DNA from: Adiantum capillus-veneris
Taxonomy: Eukaryota > Streptophyta > Polypodiopsida > Polypodiales > Pteridaceae
Assembly: GCA_014529385.2 (NCBI GenBank)
Contig: CM043943.1
Coordinates: forward strand, 98,005,855 to 98,069,854
Direction of reading: 5' to 3'
Length of the DNA: 64,000 nt
Under the pieces are notes generated by a model that saw only the letters and a list, made by a program, of their open reading frames with translations, had not been told where the DNA came from and ran no database searches. Both the position numbers and the translations under genes were made by a program. This document shows, in pieces, positions 21,898 to 31,933 of this stretch (position 1 is the stretch's first letter; every line of letters begins with the position of its first letter).

Positions 21898-22997
21898 ATT
21901 TCTCCCATTAAGAGAGACTTGTTACAATACAATCTTTGTGTTGCTTGTAACCTAGGTGATGCAATGAAGATAGAAAGCTTCATGCATCACAAGCATAACA
22001 TAAACTTGAAGAAAGCTTTAACTATCCCAAGCCTTAGTCCCAAGACCTCAAACACCTTTGAAGGTGGAGAGAGCTAGCAGGGAATGAGGGTAGGGAAGAG
22101 GAAGAAGAAACATTCCATAGGAGAAAGAATTAGTTCCTCACTTATCATAACTCTTCTTGCTAGCATACATAATAGCATAGTAATGAAGAAGAAGGAGATG
22201 GCAAGCTTCATCATTGAAGCATGGCTCTTGGTTGGATTTGCACTCCATAGCCAAGAGTGTTGGTGTAGCCTCTATACCTCTACTTGCTTGGAGAAGGAGA
22301 GGGAGCTCTTGCACTTTGCATAGCACACAATGAGAGTGTTTGTGAGTGTGTGTGTGTGAGTATACCCCCTAAGAAACCCCCTAGCTTGCTTGGGTTGAGG
22401 CGACCCCCCCTTGTAGCTCATGCTTGAAGCTCATTGGACCCCTCCAAGCCTAGCCAATCACAAGCAGGAGGCATTACAAGCAGCAAGGGTAGCCTTGGGA
22501 CAAGTGTCCCCCTTTCCCCTTTGAGAGAGAGGACTTGATAAATGCAAAATCAATTAATTAAATCTCCTAAATTATCATTGGACCCCTTGGGTGGCCAACC
22601 AATAGGCTTTAGGCACACCATGAGGGCAACATGAGGAGGAACTTGACAAGTGTCCCTTTTGCTTTCTTTGTACCATGCATGCCTTGTGTGAGTGTGTGTG
22701 TGTGTGTGTGTGTTCTCTCTCATCCCCCCTCTTGTAGGGCTTGACCCTTCCTTGTAGGGATTGAATCTTGACCTTTTGACACCTCAAGCCCCTCATACAT
22801 AGGCCCAGTTCCCACCACAAGCTTGGCCTTTAAGCACTTTAAGCTTGGGCTGGGTTTTCACATCAAGTGCAACCCTAGCATCTCAAGCATGTCAAGCACC
22901 TCAAGAATCTCAATCATCAAGCACCTAAAGCATCTCAAGCACCTCAATCATCAAGCACCTCAATCACCTTAGTCATCAAGCATGACAAGTAGGACAA

Positions 22998-22999
<2 letters not shown>
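21898..22999 (-). repeat. Repeat R1 copy 1, second part, cut by organelle DNA
   Basis: This continues the R1 match (to 50373-51441) after the second ATTTC. It includes short (GT)n tracts and, at 22860-22990, a run of TCAAGCACCTCAA-like words. The match ends at AGGACAAGC (22991-22999), where psbA sequence begins. Two bases (GC) fit both sides. The last 250 bp of R1 seen in copy 2 are absent here. Confidence 0.8.
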
Positions 23000-23697
<698 letters not shown>

Positions 23698-24104
23698 CTA
23701 TCCGTGTCAACCAAAATCGATTGAGTCTCTAGAATTCTTGGATACAGAGGCTTTTTCCCCGTATCTCAAAATTTTTTGTCACTTATTTCACAACCTGGAT
23801 TCCCTAAAACAAGGGGAGAGGGAGAAATGAAATTTCTCTCCTAGGTAATGCACGCCCCTAATCAATTTTGGTCTCTAAAAAAAGAATCCTGCGTCAAGCC
23901 TTTTCCTGGACGAAGCACTCCGCAGCTTTGCATTGGCCAACGTATTGTAAATATTGGAATAATTGATGAACTAAGGAGGAAGTAGTCGTCAACCCCTCAC
24001 GCATCCATCTCTACGTAGTGTTTCTCGATTCCCCGATACTTGCGCCCCGATTCCAATCCACAACGAAAAGATTGTGGATTGGAACTAATCTCATCTAAGC
24101 AAAA

Positions 24105-24575
24105 CTAACGGAAGTGGGAAAAAGCTTTGTTAGCTTCCGCAACTTTATGAGTCTCTTCCTTCTTCCGTATGGCACTCCCAGAATTTCTGGCGGAATTTAT
24201 CAATTCGTCACTCGACCTTAAAGCCATACTTTGACCTGAGCGTTTTTGACATGCAATCAATGACCACCGGATGGCCAAAGCTTTTCCTTTTGCAGGTACT
24301 ACTTCAATGGGAACTCGATAAGTTGATCCACCCACACGTTTGGTTTCTGTGACTACATCGGGAGTTACCCCACGCACTGCCTGTCGCAGAACAGACAGTG
24401 GGTTCCTATTTGTCTTTTATCTAATCCGCTTCATAGCCTGATAAAAAATCTGATAAGCTAGTGATTTTTTGCCGTTTTTCAGGATACGATTAACTAGCAT
24501 GTTTGCCAATCGATTGCGATAAATTGGATCCAATTCGATATTTCTAATTTCGTTCGCTACACTACTCCGATGTAC
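24105..24575 (-). pseudogene. rps7: rps7 (plastid ribosomal protein S7), one in-frame TAA
   Basis: The frame reads [20 protein letters not shown] and [17 protein letters not shown]. It is then interrupted by TAA at 24417-24419 where other plants have CAA (Gln). It continues [38 protein letters not shown] and [19 protein letters not shown] to the stop at 24105, the usual C-terminus. The length of about 155 codons is normal. The expected ATG near 24575 is not present as such. S7 is a 30S subunit head protein. The TAA may be a decay mutation or a plastid U-to-C editing site preserved in DNA. Confidence 0.9.
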
Positions 24576-24646
24576 CACGAGTTTACAACTACGTCAGACT
24601 TCAACCAATTTTTTTTTATGTCTTTTTCCGGCGGTGTTTTAAGCTA

Positions 24647-25463
24647 CTATTTCGGCTTCTTCACTCCATATTGTAGAGTGGATCCACCGGTTAGTGGGGG
24701 ATCTCCCTCCAAACTGCACGTGCGACTTTCGTCGAATACAGCTTTCCATATGATTGGGTAATAACTATGGTTTCCAACCAATTTTTATTCATCACATAAA
24801 TCATATTTACTCATTGCACATTGATTATTCGTCTCCCTCTCTTCCACGGAGGAAGAAGAAATAGGCATGGAAAGGAAAAATCTTGCAATTCAGTTATCTC
24901 ACCAGTAATGTCCGTAGGTTTCCCGATCCAATCGGTAGATGTAGGCAAAGTCTCCGTCAAATATTCGTAGTCTTAACCCGAACCTGTTCCGGAAGGAAAA
25001 GGCTTTTTTTTTTAATCAGGTGGGAGTCCGGGTAAAACTCAACTTAACCTATTGAAGTAAAACACCTTAGACACCAAGTTGTTTCACACAAATAGACGGG
25101 TAATGGTCAATCTTTGCAGGAGCAGGCTTCGGTCCCCTGGCAATGTTGGGTCGGCTACACATTTAACATATCAGAACAATTGATACGGAATCGTTGCGAT
25201 GATACGAGTTGCGACAATGCTCTGCAACGCACTGGAACGCCCTTTTTTACGATCTTTCACTCCTACAGTATCTAAGGCTCCTCTAACGATGTGATACCTA
25301 ACGTCGGGTAGGTCTTTGACCCTTCTGTCTCTTACGAGGACCACCGAATGTTCTTGCAAATTGTGGCCAATACCTGGTATGTATGCCGTTACCTCAAATT
25401 TGGAGGTTAATCAAACCCTAGCGACTTTACATAGGGCAGGGTTGGGTTTTTTTGGTGTAGTTG
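24647..25463 (-). pseudogene. rps12: rps12 exons 2 and 3 with cis group II intron
   Basis: Exon 2 is 25233-about 25463 (TTTPKKPNPAL, then [19 protein letters not shown] and [20 protein letters not shown]). Exon 3 is 24647-24672 (YGVKKPK, stop). The group II intron between them (24673-25232) begins GTGCG and ends CTAC, with a domain V near 24711-24745. Exon 1 lies elsewhere in plastids and is trans-spliced; the domain V of the half-intron preceding exon 2 is visible at about 25497-25530. A TGA at 25411-25413 replaces the conserved Arg codon in KVARVRL. S12 acts in the 30S decoding centre. Order and strand fit psbA-rps7-rps12 in ferns. Confidence 0.9.
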
Positions 25464-25530
25464 TGAGATAGTCGACATCTATAACGTCGCTATACAAAAC
25501 TGTACGTGAGATTCGCATCTCATACGGCTC

Positions 25531-26129
25531 CTCGTCATTCAATTACTGTTGGGGAGAGAAATCTTCTCAATCCATTTCGACTACAAGTAAAAAAAGAAAT
25601 TTACAAAAAGAAATCTTAGCCTTTTTCCTTGCAAATTCATTTTCAAAGTTTCGCCGTTGCGCCCCACCAATTTGCCGGATTGCAAAAAAGTGACGCGGAT
25701 GGAAAAATGAAAAATATCCCAAATTGATGCGTGGGTTTACCGATACAACGAGTTTCCCGCCTTTGCGTCAATAATATGAGGCGGATTGAATATGGAGGAG
25801 ATTGACGAGTTGGTATCAGCTTATCCACATGATTAATCATTTTTTAAGAAGGAATTCATTTTGAAATGAAGGCAGTTTCAACATCTCACTCTCGTTCTTC
25901 ATTTCGTTCCGACGAGGCTACCTAAGGAGGATTCGGCAACCTAACGAACTACCCAATAAGAATAAGTAGGTGAACTAAACTATGGATCCATAGAAAATGG
26001 GAGGGATCTGATGACTATTTGTAGTTTACCATTGATGACGACGTGAACGTAGCAACGATTAAAAAAAAGGCTTAAAACCACTCCACTAGTAAAGCTCCAA
26101 TTTATTTCATGCGTAGAAATCAATTCAAA
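25531..26129. other. Plastid-type spacer, no gene recognised
   Basis: AT-rich sequence upstream of the rps12 trans-intron half. It continues without a gene into the rrn16 piece. A tRNA gene might be expected here in some plastids but none folds convincingly. Confidence 0.4.
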
Positions 26130-26310
26130 CACCTTTGGCAAAGACACTCTGCTAGGCCAACACTGACACTGAGAGATGAAAGCGGGGAGCGAATGGGATT
26201 AGATACCCCTGTCCTAGCCGTAAACAATGGAGACTAATCGCTGCGCATATCAACCCCTAAGTGATGTAGCTAACTTAGTGTTAAGTATCTCGCCTGGGGA
26301 GTATCGTTCC
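26130..26310 (+). rRNA. rrn16: rrn16 fragment, plastid-like
   Basis: About 180 nt align to the central region of plastid 16S rRNA: CTCTGCTAGGCCAACACTGA, GGGATTAGATACCCC, CCTAGCCGTAAACAATGG and CGCCTGGGGAGTA. Both ends of the gene are missing and the loop after ATACCCC has lost bases, so it is non-functional. It is distinct from the mitochondrial rrn18 at 27.7 kb. The next 105 bp to the tRNA are unassigned. Confidence 0.8.
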
Positions 26311-26415
26311 CCTTAGATCTTTAGGTGCTAGGCTAACGTAACCTCTCGGGACCGGTGGTAGGCTAGGTGGTCCCTATGCTGGTGGGCAACCAACCCCAAA
26401 CGCCAAGGCCAAGAT

Positions 26416-26489
26416 TGCGGGGTGGAGTAAATGGCCAACTCGTCAGGCTCATGACTTGAAGACTACAGGTTCGAATCCTGCCCCCGCAC
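26416..26489 (+). tRNA. trnfM: trnfM(CAU), mitochondrial type
   Basis: The cloverleaf folds well: acceptor TGCGGGG with CCCCGCA, D stem GAGT/ACTC, anticodon arm TCAGG-CTCATGA-CTTGA with CAT, and T arm ACAGG-TTCGAAT-CCTGC with one mismatch. The sequence closely resembles plant mitochondrial initiator tRNA. In wheat mitochondria trnfM lies just upstream of rrn18, which agrees with the order here although the spacing is larger. Confidence 0.85.
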
Positions 26490-26509
26490 TACATGTTGTC
26501 AGCAGTTTT

Positions 26510-26660
26510 AAAGCAAAGAAAAACACCGTTTAAAAAAAAAGGAAAGCAAGCTGTAAGCAAAGAAAAAGATGCGATAGAGAAAGAAAACAAGCGAAAGCAG
26601 AAAAAGATGCGTTTGCTTTAAAAGAAAGCAAAATCGAAGCAAAGCAATCTTTGCCGGCCA
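26510..26660. repeat. AAAGCAAG-rich low-complexity tract
   Basis: Purine-rich words AAAGCAAAG, AAAGCAAGC and GAAAGCAGAAAAAG recur. No ORF of note. The rest of 26661-27400 is mitochondrial-type spacer without a recognised gene; a plus-strand ORF at 26764-27000 shows no family signal. Confidence 0.6.
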
Positions 26661-27401
26661 ACTGCTTTACTCCGTTCGACATTAGCTTTTTTGCGTGCTA
26701 GCTACACTACATAAAAGCATTTATGAAAATGTGTAAAAATAGATGCTAAAAGAAAATCATTAATTGCACCATGCTCTTGTTTGGTTTAGGTTTCGTTGCG
26801 GGGCTTTCCGTAAGCGGAAGCTGTTTTTTTGTTTCTTTTGTGCGGGGCATGCTTTTGGAATTGGAGAGGCTCTGAAACCTTGCGGATTTGTATCGAGCAC
26901 AGTTCAACTTTTTTTATTCACAAAACCAAGTAGGATAAAATCTCTTACTAAGACTTCGGAGAGCAGCTATGGTGTTAATTCAATCTTCTTCTTTGGCTAA
27001 CACGCTGCATAGGCATACAGAATTAGCTTTGCTGGAGCGCCCGCCCTGAAGCCAAACTATCCCTCAGGGATCCCAGACCAAGCGCAAGTGGGGACTTCTC
27101 AACATCGCAAGTCACCTCTTGATGATCTGTCCATTAACCACACAAATATTTACATTTGATTATTATAGTTTGACTATTATACGAGAACGCTAGAGAATCT
27201 TTGTCTTTAGGCTTTAGCCATCCTTTACGTAACAAACCACTAAACTAAGAGGCCAGGTCGTTGATAGCAAGTTGTGTACTTGTCGGCTATCAATCATAAG
27301 GTGGAGTGAAATTGGATAGCCAGAGTGTTTTTGGGCACTCAAAGAGAGGCGCACAGGCGACAAAGTAATAGGGGGCTTGGGGTTGTTGGGCTTCCCCGTT
27401 T

Positions 27402-27480
27402 GGCTCACGTAGCTTAAGGGATAGAGCATTCCTATGTACCAGGAAAGGAAACGACACCGGTTCAAGTCCGATCGCTTTCC
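27402..27480 (+). tRNA. tRNA-like sequence, probably a broken tRNA
   Basis: It contains a good D arm (TAGCTTAAGGGATAGAGCA), a 5-bp anticodon stem TTCCT/AGGAA whose loop would read GTA, and a T-arm-like CCGGTTCAAGTCCG. The acceptor strands do not pair (GGCTCAC against GCTTTCC) and the variable region is too long. It may be a chimera or a decayed gene; the Tyr assignment is not safe. Confidence 0.3.
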
Positions 27481-27684
27481 TGGATCGGAAAGGTCGCGGT
27501 AGTATCTATTATTTAGTTGAGCACTGCTTTATTGATCTGAGATTATGCTTAACCCCCGCTCGGCCCCAATCCCGGGACGTAAGATGATTCGCCTTGCCAA
27601 TGGCCGTTCCGCTTACAGTTATTGGCAAGAGCTAGTAACTAACCAAGAGATCATCAACGACAAAGATTGGCCTTTTTTAACCAA

Positions 27685-27692
27685 AAAACCGA

Positions 27693-27723
<31 letters not shown>

Positions 27724-28010
27724 ATATGCTTAACACATGCAAGTTGAACGTTGTTTTCTGTTTATAGAACAGTTGAAGACAAAGTGGCAAACGGGTGCAT
27801 AACGCGTGGGAATCTGCCAAACAGTTTGGGCCAAATCCCAAAGAAACGAAAGCAAAAAAGCAAGCTTTGATAAAGCTAAAAAGCGCTATTTGATGAGCCT
27901 GCGTAGTATTAGGTAGTTGGTTGGGTAAAGGCTGACCAAGCCGCAGATGCTTAGCTGATCTTTTCAGATGATCAGCCACACTAGGACTGAGACACGGCCC
28001 AGACTCCATA

Positions 28011-28051
<41 letters not shown>

Positions 28052-28541
28052 CGATCCAGCAATATCGCGTGAGTGAGTGAAAAACATCGCGTTAGCGAGG
28101 AAGGGCAATGCAGCTTGTAAAGCTCTTTCGTCGAGTGACAATTATGACAAGACTCGAAAAAGAAGCCCCGGCTAATTCCGTGCCAGCAGTCGCGGTAAGA
28201 CTGGAGGGGCTAGTGTTATTCGGAATAACTGGGCGTAAAGGGCACGAAGGCAGTGAATCACTTGAGTGGGATAGAGGGGAGTGGAATTTCGTGTGGTAGG
28301 GATAAAATCTGGAGATATACAAAAGAACGCCGAAGTAGCGAAGGCAGCTTTCTCGGTTTCTACTAACGCTAGGGTGCGAAATCTTGGGGAGCAAATAGGA
28401 TTAGATACCCTAGTAGTCCATGCCGTAAACGATGAGTGTTCGTCCTTGGTCCACGGATCGGGGGCTCAGCTAATGCATTAAACACTCCGCCTGGGGAGTA
28501 TGGTCGCAAGACTAAAACTCAAAGGAATTGACGGGGGACTT

Positions 28542-28574
<33 letters not shown>

Positions 28575-28651
28575 ACAATGTGCAAAACCTTACCAGCCCT
28601 TGACATATGAACAAGTGTGCTTGTCCTTAACGGGATGAAACGAAAATTCAT

Positions 28652-28688
<37 letters not shown>

Positions 28689-29014
28689 TACGTTTTTGGT
28701 TAACTCCTATAACGAGTGATACCCTTGTTTTGTGTTGCTAAGACATGCTGCTCTCAAAGGATCAATGTCATTATTTACTTGTCAGCGGGGCGGTGCGGGA
28801 TTGATGACACTTCCTTTGTGCCGATGTTGCACTCATAGGAGACTGCCTATAGTTCTACTATGGAGGAAGGTGGGGATGATGTCAAGTCCGCATGGCCCTT
28901 ATGGGCTGGGCTACACACGTGCTACAATGGTAATTACAATAGGAAGCATGGCCATAAGGCGGAGCGAATCCATAAAGATTGCCTCAGTTCGGATTGTTAT
29001 CTGCAACTCGAGAA

Positions 29015-29056
<42 letters not shown>

Positions 29057-29276
29057 TGTGAATATGTACCCGGGCCCCGTACACACCGCCCGTCACACCC
29101 TGGGAATTGGTTTCGCCCAAAGCATCGACCAGAGATCACCTATTGCTAAAGTGTTTCATGCCGGCGTTGAGTATGGCCCATTTTGGTATGGGTGGTCTCC
29201 TTGGCGCATATCACGGTTGGGTCAGTGACTGGGGTGAAGTCGTAACATGGTAGTCGTAGGGGAACCTGTGGCTGGA
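27685..29276 (+). rRNA. rrn18: rrn18, mitochondrial small-subunit rRNA, decayed copy
   Basis: Conserved SSU segments are present in order: GAGTTTGATCCTGGCTCAG, CTGAGACACGGCCCAGACTC, GTGCCAGCAGTCGCGGTAA, GGATTAGATACCCTAGTAGT, GGAATTGACGGGGGACTTGC, CATGGCTGTCGTCAGCTCGT and GAAGTCGTAACATGGTAG near the 3' end. TATGCTTAACACATGCAAG and the general wording are plant mitochondrial. At about 1.59 kb it is shorter than the usual plant gene of about 1.9 kb. Part of that is a gap near 28250 where the helix after GCAGTGAATC is missing. Substitutions in otherwise invariant positions (GCAGTCGCGG for GCAGCCGCGG) suggest decay. Confidence 0.95.
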
Positions 29277-29490
29277 GGGAATCTTAAAGGGAGGTGCTAG
29301 CGTCTTTTTATTAACTGTACGTGAGTTGATAAAGTCAATTCGTTCGGGTAAGCTAACTGTGCGAGGGGGAAGTGTGGGGTTGGTAGCGATTAAACAATCA
29401 AAGGCTTGTACTAGCTGTATTTGCATTTTCTTTGGCAGGTGCTTTTGTCGTTAGCACTTTTTTGTTTCTTAATCAAGCGTGTTTGTTTTG
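29277..29490. other. rrn18-rrn5 spacer
   Basis: About 215 bp between the two rRNA genes. No tRNA or ORF is recognisable. Confidence 0.5.
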
Positions 29491-29606
29491 TCCGGGCATC
29501 CTAGTAAAACGCGGAACACTTGATCCCATTCCGACCTCGATATGTGAAAAGCGTTTTCCGCTATATGTACTGAGAATTGTCGGGAGACATAGTTGACAAC
29601 CCGGAC
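29491..29606 (+). rRNA. rrn5: rrn5, mitochondrial 5S rRNA
   Basis: Terminal stem TCCGGG/CCCGGA and the internal words GATCCCATTCCGACCTCGAT and TATATGTACTGAGAATTG match plant mitochondrial 5S rRNA; the length is 116 nt. It follows rrn18, the conserved order in land-plant mitochondria. Confidence 0.9.
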
Positions 29607-30001
29607 CCACTAAAGATGCGAAGAGGAGAAGAGAAAGGAACGCCATAACGGATAGCAAAAGCTAGGCAATTCTTCGAATTAACTGCAGTAATTTGACCAC
29701 CAAAGCGATGATGTGGCTGCAGTCATTCTAAACAATTGCTAGCGGCGGATGCTGCAGTCAGCTGACCTTTCCTTGCTATTCGAGTGGATGCTTCCACTGG
29801 GCGGGGACTGGACCAATGTGATCTCGCCTTGACGATGGCAGTCCGGGTTATGGAGGAGAGACCAAGGCCTTCTTTGACCAAGAGTCACACCTTTATGAAA
29901 ATATTGCATCGGCACTTGTACCCTAACGTTGACCTTAAATTAGAGATGAGAAAAATGTATAGTCTAATCTCAATCGAGAGATAGAGCGGCTTGGAAAGGC
30001 C
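29607..30001. other. Mitochondrial-type sequence before the group II intron, unassigned
   Basis: If the intron at 30002 lies inside rrn26, this stretch should end with LSU rRNA. Only the last bases (GGCTTGGAAAGGCC) resemble the bacterial GGGTGAAAGGCC segment that precedes the matching position. The about 780 nt of upstream LSU rRNA are not here. Confidence 0.35.
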
Positions 30002-31279
30002 GTGCGACTTGAGGAGCATAAGGCAATGGTTATGGCAGCCGCCAAACTCAAGACCAACGTTGTACTTACCGGCACTTTCCTTTCGGGAGCCTAAGGTCCC
30101 TCTCTTCCACCGGGCAGGGTAAGTGTCTGCAGCGCCCACTTTTGCCGGGGGAAGTGCCTAACGGCACTAACTCTTTCTCAACATTCCATTCTTTTCAAAT
30201 CGAAAAGAGAAAACTGTTTGAAAAGAAATGGCTGGCTGAAATGAGATTCCGCAGAATGCAAAATTGCTTGCGTTAGGGCAAACGTCACTCCGCTGGAGAG
30301 AGAGGGCCCTAAAAAAGCGCGCTTCTTTGGTTATCCCTTTCAAATCGCGCGCCCTGTCTCCTTTACAAGCAAGTGTTCGGGGAGACCCGATTCCCAAGGC
30401 TATTGTCATTTCAGCTTAGAGGGAGGCTCCTACCCCACCATGCGTTCCTTTGGGGAGGGTGTGAAGCTAACAAAACAATGCAAGAGGTGGCAGCATAGAA
30501 CCCGCTAGGAGTGGCAAGACTACTGATCAACGCAAGTGAACTGTGCGACAACGCTTCGTAGAAACCATAAAGCTGCTGTATCATTACGGGCCAACAGACA
30601 CTCTGTTGGCGAAGAATGAACCAGAATGTGATTTGGGACACGATGGGCCTCTGCGTGCCCCGATCGGCAAATGATCACCGGAGTATAGCACAGGATCGCT
30701 TTTCCTTGTAATAAAGTCAACATGTCGACAAGGTAAACCCAATGGGCTCCCCTCAGGAGGTCTGGTCGTAAGATCAGATACCGTTTAGTGGGCAGAAGAC
30801 GATATGAAAAGCCACCAGCTTGCTTTACTGGGTAGGGTAAAATAGGCAGCAGAGGTAGATAGAGACATATCTATTCAATGAATTGTCGACCTGACCTTTT
30901 GAGTTGGGGGCCCGGTGCTAACTCGTATCATGAATGACGAAGCGCGAAAAGACCATTTATACGCACTTCGTGCCTTAAATGAATAACTGCAAGCAGTAAC
31001 GCCACAAAGGTTATGCAAGGGTCGATGGGCTTCCCCCGCTAGGGTTCCCCTGGCTGAGCCATCAACCCTTTATCTGGTTTCATGCATATTGGAAACCAAG
31101 GAAACTGAGTTGCGCTTTGCTTCTAGCTTCTCTCTAAACGCTCCGAACGGTTCTTGAAACGCAGGAACCAAAAGCTACCAGGGCCTAGACTTCCCATTCG
31201 TCATTTGAGCCGTATGCAAGGAAACTTGCACGTGCGGTTCAAAGAGGGGGGAAAGCTCTTCCGTTCCGGGCTTACCTAT
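30002..31279 (+). other. Group II intron, about 1.28 kb, no maturase ORF, next to rrn26
   Basis: It starts GTGCGACTTGAG, the usual 5' end of plant organelle group II introns. A complete 34-nt domain V is at 31207-31240 (GAGCCGTATGC stem, GGAAAC loop, GCACGTGCGGTTC). A domain VI-like stem follows, with the end ACCTAT at about 31279. The sequence directly after is LSU rRNA. No maturase-like frame is visible. The 3' boundary may be off by a few bases. Confidence 0.7.
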
Positions 31280-31706
31280 CTGAATAACCAAGATCGGATA
31301 TAGCTGGTTTTTCGCGAAATCTATTGAAGTAGAGTGTATAACGTTTATGGCTTGAGGTAGAGCACTCAATGGGCTAGGGTAGCCCAAAGCTTGACCGAAC
31401 CCAAGGAAACTCCGAATACAGGCCATGGGTTTGTACAGACAAACTTCGGGTGCTAAGATCCAAAGTCGAAAGGGAAATAGCCCAGATCGTACGCTAAGGT
31501 CCTTAAGCAATCACTTAGTGGAAAATGAAGTGATCAAGCGATGACAACTAGGGGGTGGGCTTGGAAGCAGCCATTTTTCAAAGAAAGCGTAATAGCTCAC
31601 TGGTCTAGCTTCATGGCACTGAAAATGTCTCGGGGCTCAAGTGACTCACCGAAGCGACGAGACCTTGAAAGAAGCTTTTTCAAGTGTCAGTAGCGAAACG
31701 TTCTGA
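31280..31706 (+). rRNA. rrn26: rrn26 fragment, mitochondrial large-subunit rRNA domain II
   Basis: It matches the LSU segment starting at about E. coli 23S position 785: GGATATAGCTGGTTTTTCGC, GAGGTAGAGCACTCAATGGG, AACTCCGAATACAGGCC, GTCGAAAGGGAAATAGCCCA, CGTACGCTAAGGTCC, AAAGCGTAATAGCTCACTGG and CACCGAAGCGACGAGACC. The wording is plant mitochondrial. It stops near GAAACGTTCTG, so only about 430 nt of a gene of over 3 kb is present. Confidence 0.9.
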
Positions 31707-31809
31707 TTAGTCCCTTTCATTGAGTGGGTTCTACCTTGCACTGTGTAATACCACAAGATATGCCACCTCGAGTTGTCCCCCTTCCAGGTGTGACAATTTG
31801 AATAGCAGG
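31707..31809. other. Junction zone right of the organelle block
   Basis: Unassigned sequence. CACCTCGAGTTG at about 31768 also occurs in R1 copy 2 right after the point where copy 1 was broken (51443-51454), but the match does not extend. Confidence 0.3.
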
Positions 31810-31933
31810 AACATCCAAAAGGCCGCCAGTGGGCATTCAGTTTCTATAGAGGTCGAAACGCTGCTCGGATTGGTTCGAGCAGCGTTCCAACCTCTATAGA
31901 AACTGAATGCCCATTGGCGGCCTTTTGGATGTT
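31810..31933. repeat. 124-nt near-perfect hairpin with 58-bp arms
   Basis: Arms 31810-31867 and 31876-31933 are reverse complements with only a few mismatches, and the loop is 8 nt. The termini are AACATCCAAAAGG and its complement. No TSD, TA dinucleotide flank or coding frame is evident. It could be a foldback/MITE-type element, a small-RNA precursor or a fold-back replication product. Confidence 0.85.

Noticed and set aside
25228-25236. CAG after GRSSAL in rps12 as a C-to-U edited stop codon
   Set aside because: The next bases are GTGCG, the start of the cis group II intron, and exon 3 with YGVKKPK lies at 24647-24672. The apparent extra residues are intronic.
28732-29228. ORFs inside rrn18
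   Set aside because: The sequence is SSU rRNA with conserved segments in order; the frames are incidental.
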